Origin: Trematomus loennbergii
Lineage: Eukaryota > Chordata > Actinopteri > Perciformes > Nototheniidae
Direction: 5' to 3'
Assembly: GCA_012861695.1 (NCBI GenBank)
Contig: JAAOOA010000127.1
Location: 30,353,154-30,417,153 of the forward strand
Length of the DNA stretch: 64,000 bases
Position 1 is the first letter of the stretch; every line of letters starts with the position of its first letter. The notes below the pieces were generated by a model. That model saw only the letters and a list, made by a program, of their open reading frames with translations, was not told the DNA's origin and ran no database searches. Below are positions 58,554 to 64,000 of the stretch, piece by piece. The translations under genes were made by a program, and so were the position numbers.

Positions 58554-59177
58554 TTAAAGGTCCCATGTCATGGCCATTCTACTGATCATATTGCCATTGT
58601 TGAGGTCTACTAGAATAGATTTACATTTTCCAAACACATACTATACAGCATCTCTGTATAGTATGTGTATTCACTCTCTGTCCTAAACGGCTTGTTGGAG
58701 CTCCAGCCCCCCCCATCTCTGTGAGCCCAATGTGCTCTGATTGGTCGGGACGTTGCGAGGCTCGCTGCTGCGAGGAGCGGACAGGTTTCCGGGTCGGCGA
58801 TACAGCGAGAACAAGCGAAACTCATCCTGAGCACACACAAACACTCACAGCCGAAGTAAAACAATAAGTGTGGCTTGATATTGAGTAAGAAAAAGGTTTA
58901 TAACGCTGTGAGAATGGGTCTGCGGAGAGCATTTCTCTGCGATCCCAACTCGTCTATTACCAGCGTTCAGGGAGCTCTATGCAAGTCAATGGGGACTCCC
59001 TGTTAGTTAGCCAAGGGATCCTGGTGCGTGAGGTGCTCCGCGGATTGGTCCAGTTAGAGTTTACTCGCTACAGGGTGTACTTTGAGGGTTTTTGGCTCTG
59101 CAGACCGTTTACATGCAGAAAAACATTCATAACAAGGGACGGGTAATAACCGTAAAAGCATGACATGGGAGCTTTAA
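58554..59177. mobile_element. Family D MITE, second copy
   Basis: TTAA borders; ends TTAAAGGTCCCATGTCATGG and GCATGACATGGGAGCTTTAA. Blocks such as ACTAGAATAGATTTACAT, CTCTGATTGGTC and GGGACGGGTAATAACCG match 5427-6032 reversed. Confidence 0.72.
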
Positions 59178-61150
59178 GAGTGCTGTGAATGTACCATTGG
59201 CCTTGATGATTTGTTATAATATTGTATACCCAAGTAGATATAGCATCTTTACTTAAATCCACTTGTTTTTGTGCCACATTAGACTTTGTTCTTGCAATGT
59301 TCTCAATATCAGCAAGCACGATAAGAATAATGTGCAAGAATAAACCAGAAATATGATTTAAACCTAACCTTTGATGGTAGAGAGTCGGTTAAAAGCTTCT
59401 TTTTTTCATTGAAGAATATCTCATAAATTGACTTTGGTTTGTCCATGTCTAGACATTCATGAGTGAATTCATAATTAGTTTGTCTTTAAGAAAAAAGAAA
59501 GTTTTTATCCTTGAGAGATAATGTTCTGTGTGTCTAACGTTCGGCTCTTATCTTCTGACTTTGCCTCTGCAGATGAAGCCGCACATATTTCTGGTTATTT
59601 CAGATCTTTCATAGCTTTTCCGATTGTCTTTGTCACTAGCTGGTGGCTATTCAAATCCATTCTCCCACTGTTTCACACTGGCCTCATTGACTGTTTACCC
59701 CTCTGCTCAAACAACAAAACCAACCAATTTTGTTCTTTATTCACATTTTAAATATTGTGTATTAGTTTTTCTTCAGCCTTGCATTATTTTTCCTTTTTAG
59801 ATGGCTTGTATAGCTCAATATTTGACATCAAGTTATTACTTTAAATGTTAACCAGTTTAGCCCTGAGCCTGTTTTTCAGGCCTCAGGCTCGAAAATGACA
59901 TTCCCAGAACAAATGACAATAACTTCACTTCTAAAAGGGATAAATTAATAATCTTTGTTCTCAAAGCAATGATACACCTGTGAGTTGGCTGTAGAAGAGT
60001 GAGAATCAATATATATGTTTTTATTTTAAAGTAAATTCAGATTGAACATAGTAAAAAAATGTAAGTTATAGTTTCCGTCTAAAAATAAAACCATTACTTA
60101 TAGTGAAAACCACCCTTGAATGATGGGATAGTCGACTAAAAGCTTTAGGAATCCAAACTATAACATATAATAAGTACACTGTATCAAGATTGATGCAAAA
60201 CAAGTGAAATTTCACCTTTTTAGAGAGGTTTAGAAAAAAAGCCTCTGGGTACATTTGGGTGTATTTGCGTATAAAAATATATCTGTACAACATACGACAC
60301 CCTCCATCTCCATCCTTAGATTCACGATTTAGGTAAGGACAATCTGTTCTGTCAAATGGTAAATGCATACATAATGATGATATTTAAAGCCTTTGTATTG
60401 GCCAGAAAAGATCATTGTCACTATTGGTCATTTTCTGAATTATCATTTAATGTAATTTCCTGTGTGTCTGATGACAGATGATAATGAAGGTCAAAGATGT
60501 CTACATTTTAATAACAATGAGGCTTTTTCTTAACGGAAACAGTATGGGGCTTCATCTCATTAAATCTGCCCTTTAACATTTAGTAACATGACTGTAGGCT
60601 TGATTAGATCATTTGAGTAGTTAATGAAAAAGTCTCCAAAGAGCACCGTTTTAGTATATATCATATTTAGTAGTTTTAGTATTTCTTTGAGACCTTATAC
60701 ACAGTAAAGCCAAATTGACACTAATAGAAATAAGTGAAAATGTCAATCATGTATAGGTGCAGTATCACAATGACACAATGACATTTAATTGTTTTTTAAA
60801 TTTGTATTTATACAAATAATGCAATATTTTTAGCCTCTAGCCTATTTTTCTCTCAGTGTATTAATTAAAAAGGCATTTTCAGATTCATTATGTGTATTTT
60901 TATAAAATGTTATAGGGCCTCTTTAATTCTTTTATGGAAAATAGAAGACGATAGAGAACAGTTCTCTTCACCAGATTTCAAGATTATGTGTTAAAAGTTA
61001 AAAACACAAATATTTACATTTAAAATGCTAAAAGAAACAGACACATGCATTAAATTGACATATTCACGAAAACGTAAACCTTAAGATAATAAGTTCTTAA
61101 AAATGCCTCAAACATTACATTATTAATTTCAATCCAAGATCTTTTACTGA
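59178..61150. other. Intergenic, no feature
   Basis: Long AT-rich unique stretch. Small frames only; no repeat with defined ends. Confidence 0.4.
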
Positions 61151-61158
61151 TTTGTAAT

Positions 61159-61920
61159 CAGAGTTGGGTGGAACGCGTTACAAAGTATGTACCTAATCTG
61201 CGCGACTTGCGCGTCCACATCTCTACGTGCAGTGCTGCATAAACATGGCTGAGTCAGCGATAACTTCGAGGTGTGGAGTATGCCCATTATTTTGAGTTCG
61301 TCCGAAGAATAGACAGGAATGTGACGGTGAGGTGCAAACTGTGTCCAGGCCAGAAGCTGTTATCCACTGCTGCAAACACCACGTCAAACCTCAACAAACA
61401 CCTGCAAAGAACACATGCTAAGGTGAAGCTAATAGCTAAGGACCCCCGAACCCAGAGTGAGGATGTTGTGAGTGCGCCGCCGCCGACTCCGAAGCGCACA
61501 AATTAGAATTTGGAGGACCGGTAACCAAAGCAGAGATGGACAGGCTTGTAGCATCCTTCATAGTAGAGGTAATGTTGCCCATTTGCACAGTGGAATCACC
61601 ATCGCATCGTTCAGAGATATACTGCGCAAAATACAGATAGCAGGAGACAGAGGACAGCCATAGTCAGAGCTATCTGGATCAGTCTTATGCGACAATGGAA
61701 ACTGAACTAAAGAGAACATTTTAAACTTTAGCAGTCTGCGTGATCCTCCTGTAGGGAGGGGCGGGCCGGCCCTGCGAGTAAAGTAACGAGTAAAGTAACG
61801 AGTAAAGTAACGAGTTACTTTATGTAGACAGTAACGAAGTAGTGTAATATATTACTTTTTTTTTAAAGTAATATGTAATATGTAATATATTACTTTTTTT
61901 TAGTAACGACCCCATCTCTG
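61159..61920 (+). mobile_element. hAT transposon remnant with near-perfect 8-bp target duplication
   Basis: Ends CAGAGTTGGGTGGAACGCGT and TAGTAACGACCCCATCTCTG are inverted. TTTGTAAT (61151-61158) and TTTGTAAG (61921-61928) flank it. Inside is the 5' part of a transposase gene; the catalytic part is deleted. Near the right end are tandem GAGTAAAGTAAC words. Confidence 0.87.
61246..61660 (+). pseudogene. Broken hAT transposase, BED zinc finger part
   Basis: The frame from 61273 gives EYAHYFEFVRRIDRNVTVRC, then KLCPGQKLL and SNLNKHLQRTHAKV: a BED finger with CxxC and HxxxxH-type ligands (Cys-x2-Cys, His-x4-His). A preceding ATG at 61246 is in another frame, a stop interrupts at 61504, and the next part (PVTKAEMDRLVASFI) follows shifted. 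The hAT dimerisation domain is missing. Not functional as it stands. Confidence 0.75.
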
Positions 61921-61928
61921 TTTGTAAG

Positions 61929-62475
61929 GTTAATGTAAGACACTCAGAACATTTTACTACCCTGCAGATCGGAGTGAGCATCAACAGCCCTTTAAAACAC
62001 ATTCATACGATGTGATTTTTGACTTTATAAATAAAACTGAAAACAGGTTACAGGCAGGAAAAAGGAAAAAGGGAGCAGGCAACAGGAGCGATCTGACGAG
62101 CCACTGAGTCACACAGTTTAATGAGAAAACAAGGAGAAGGTGTGAAGGTGGGTGAGAGAATTAGATGACTGTGAAAGGTGGGAGTATATGTGGGACACAG
62201 GTGGAAGATCCGGAGAGATGGAGAATAACTATTACAGTTACCATTGTTATTTTCATGGTTTGAAAATGGCTAAGTATTTCCAAAAAGCTTAAAATGAATG
62301 AAATGTTGCATTTGCTGGGTATACTGTATGTATAGGTGCTTTATTATGGTAGCGAGAATATGATATGACTCAAATATTTCATCATCATTTCCCACCAGAT
62401 GCAAAAAAAGAACAATATCAGCACAAAAGAAGAATTCTGAGATGACATTACATGTTACTCAATACTGAGGGCAAT
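61929..62475. other. Intergenic, no feature
   Basis: Unique sequence; nothing recognised. Confidence 0.4.
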
Positions 62476-62606
62476 CCCCACAGGAGCAATTTGGGGTGAA
62501 GTGTCTTGCCCAGGGACACAACGACATGCTGACTGCAGTGGGGTTTGAACCTGTGTCCCCCTGATCCGAACACCAACGCACTAATCCACTACGCCACACG
62601 CCACCC
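62476..62606. repeat. Interspersed repeat fragment (GTGTCTTGCCCAGGGACACA)
   Basis: GAAGTGTCTTGCCCAGGGAC, GGGGTTTGAACCTG and CACTACGCCAC are words of a common fish LINE/SINE-related repeat. GGTTTGAACC resembles a tRNA-type B box, but no A box is seen. Confidence 0.45.
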
Positions 62607-62764
62607 CAAGAGATGATGCAATGAGGCCAGTTTTGCAGAACTGATCCTAGTATCTCATCCTCAACAGTAATTCTAAAAATAGTAATTAAATCAGTTGTTC
62701 ACTGTTTTGAATTTGCTGCCATTGAATTAACATTTTCTACAACTACTTACTGTTTATTAGATAT

Positions 62765-62970
62765 AGGCTAAGCAAGGCAAGGCAAGGTTATTTATATACA
62801 GTAGCACATGTCAACACAAGGCAATTCAAAGTGCTTTACAAGAAATGAAAAACATTCAAGCATTAAGATATAGTACAGCAGAAACACATTTTACTGTAAA
62901 ATGACATTTAAATACATTTCATGTGGAACCTACTTGAGCAGGTCTCCCTTGAAAAAGAGATCAATGATCT
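62765..62970. repeat. LINE tail fragments, split by the element at 62971
   Basis: First a reversed LINE tail (GCAAGGCAAGGCAAGG, TTTATATACAGTAGCAC, CAAAGTGCTTTACAAG). Then, from about 62936, a forward tail, AGCAGGTCTCCCTTGAAAAA then GATCTCAAT, continued at 63604 with GGATACACCTGAATAAATAA. Confidence 0.55.
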
Positions 62971-63603
62971 CAATAGCCGCGTTCACACCAAGTACTTTGC
63001 CGTATTTAGTGTCGGCACTCAGAGCCCCGGCACTTATGACCCCAGGGCATTTAGTACAGATCGCGTTCACACCGGAGTACTTTTCCCTGAGGGAAGATTA
63101 CGCAAATGAGCCGCTGACGTCACTTCTTCTTCTTCTGCTTTGGGTTTACTGGCAGGCAGCAAACCACTTCACGGCGTATACTGCCACCCGGAGTCCCCGG
63201 CCGGAAGTCCCCGGTGTTGGGATGGCTTCTACTGAAGCCTTCCGAGTAAATCGCCAGAACGCCGACACCTCCTCATCTCCACCGCTCCCATGTTTTCTTT
63301 GTGTTGCCATAAGTTAGTCTCTCTGCGTTTGTGCGCTGGGCGAATGCTAATGCTATTAATGCTAATGCGAGGATAATAAAATGGCGTAGTTGTACGGGGC
63401 GTGGTTTGTAATTCGCCCAGCCAACCAGAACTGGGGCACTTTTTCCCCCCAGGAAAGTACGATCTCTCAGCAGGCACTACAAATGGGGGTAAAAGTTCCC
63501 GAGATTAAGTGCTCTTTTTGGTGTGAACGCGACATAAGGGGTACTAACGGAACTAAACGCCAAAAGTACGGTGAAAAGTACTCCGGTGTGAACGCGGCTA
63601 TTG
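62971..63603. mobile_element. TIR element inserted in a LINE tail
   Basis: The perfect 19-bp inverted ends CAATAGCCGCGTTCACACC (62971-62989) and 63585-63603 continue with near-matching AGTACTTT. Related words recur inside (GCGTTCACACCGGAGTACTT at 63063, GGTGTGAACGCGAC at 63520). About 630 bp, GC-rich, no clear coding. Superfamily unknown. Confidence 0.75.
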
Positions 63604-64000
63604 GGATACACCTGAATAAATAAAGGTTTGAAATTAAATTAAAATTAAAAAGCAATCATAAAAGAGATGAAAAAGGCTAACGTTGAATGAGACGGATCAG
63701 ATGTGACGGCACTAATACCAATGATTAGTGGCAAAATGTGGCCAAGATGTATAAAGCATGTTATAAATCAAATGTTGGATAAATGAGATGAAACTGATTG
63801 TGATAATAAATACAGGAGGACCTTTTTATTTTTCCCAAGATACAATATATCCACCAATGCAAATCATATAGGACATTTAACTATCAGTTATCCATACAGA
63901 GCAATCAGTCAAAAAGGCTAAAACTAATACAAAAATATTGGAGTAAATAGATAATTTTTGGGGACTATCTTTATCTAGGTGTTAAGATGATTTGGTGTAT
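63604..64000. other. LINE tail continuation then unique AT-rich sequence
   Basis: CACCTGAATAAATAAAGG and an A-rich tail follow the element. The rest up to the window edge shows nothing. Confidence 0.45.

Noticed and set aside
61246..61660. Functional ZBED-type host gene
   Set aside because: Frame breaks, a stop, missing catalytic region and intact transposon ends show a transposon remnant.
62476..62606. tRNA gene suggested by GGTTTGAACC
   Set aside because: No A box or cloverleaf can be formed; it is a common repeat fragment.

Overview
The window is nuclear DNA from a teleost fish. The evidence is one spliced gene with vertebrate exon structure (eif4g2) in a background dense with fish-type DNA transposons: TTAA-flanked MITEs, hAT, PIF/Harbinger-like and Helitron-like elements, a Rex3-like RTE fragment, LINE tails and many microsatellites. 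There is no bacterial-style gene organisation. The exact species cannot be read from the sequence.

Left part (about 1-12.6 kb, minus strand): the 5' part of eif4g2 (DAP5/NAT1/p97), a translation initiation factor related to the C-terminal two thirds of eIF4G. Eleven exons can be placed to the base: a non-coding first exon ending at 12337, then ten coding exons from 10565 down to 991. They carry the N-terminus and the MIF4G region, about 375 residues of a protein that is about 900 residues long in vertebrates. The rest (MA3 and W2 domains) lies beyond base 1. Translation must start at a conserved GUG, because no in-frame AUG lies between the upstream stop and that codon. One splice junction (exon 4 to exon 5) is out by one base in a G run.

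Middle and right part (about 12.7-64 kb): I find no second gene. It is a repeat-rich intergenic stretch upstream of eif4g2. Several elements are closed by visible target-site duplications: hAT at 12.78-13.39 kb, a hAT MITE at 51.81-52.07 kb, a hAT fragment with a BED zinc finger at 61.16-61.92 kb, and a Harbinger-like element at 49.29-50.04 kb whose empty site is also present in this window. At least five families of TTAA-flanked MITEs occur repeatedly, sometimes nested. A 4.4-kb tandem pair at 16.4-20.8 kb has Helitron-like 3' ends. Stretches without recognisable repeats (for example 25.9-27.6, 40.5-41.3, 53.9-54.8 and 56.3-57.6 kb) could hold conserved regulatory elements, but that cannot be tested here.

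The most unusual observations are two long, almost loopless perfect hairpins (27783-27853 and 34418-34478), the GUG start, the one-base splice-phase conflict in eif4g2, the filled/empty transposon sites and the tandem Helitron-like block. I see no convincing undescribed gene system.
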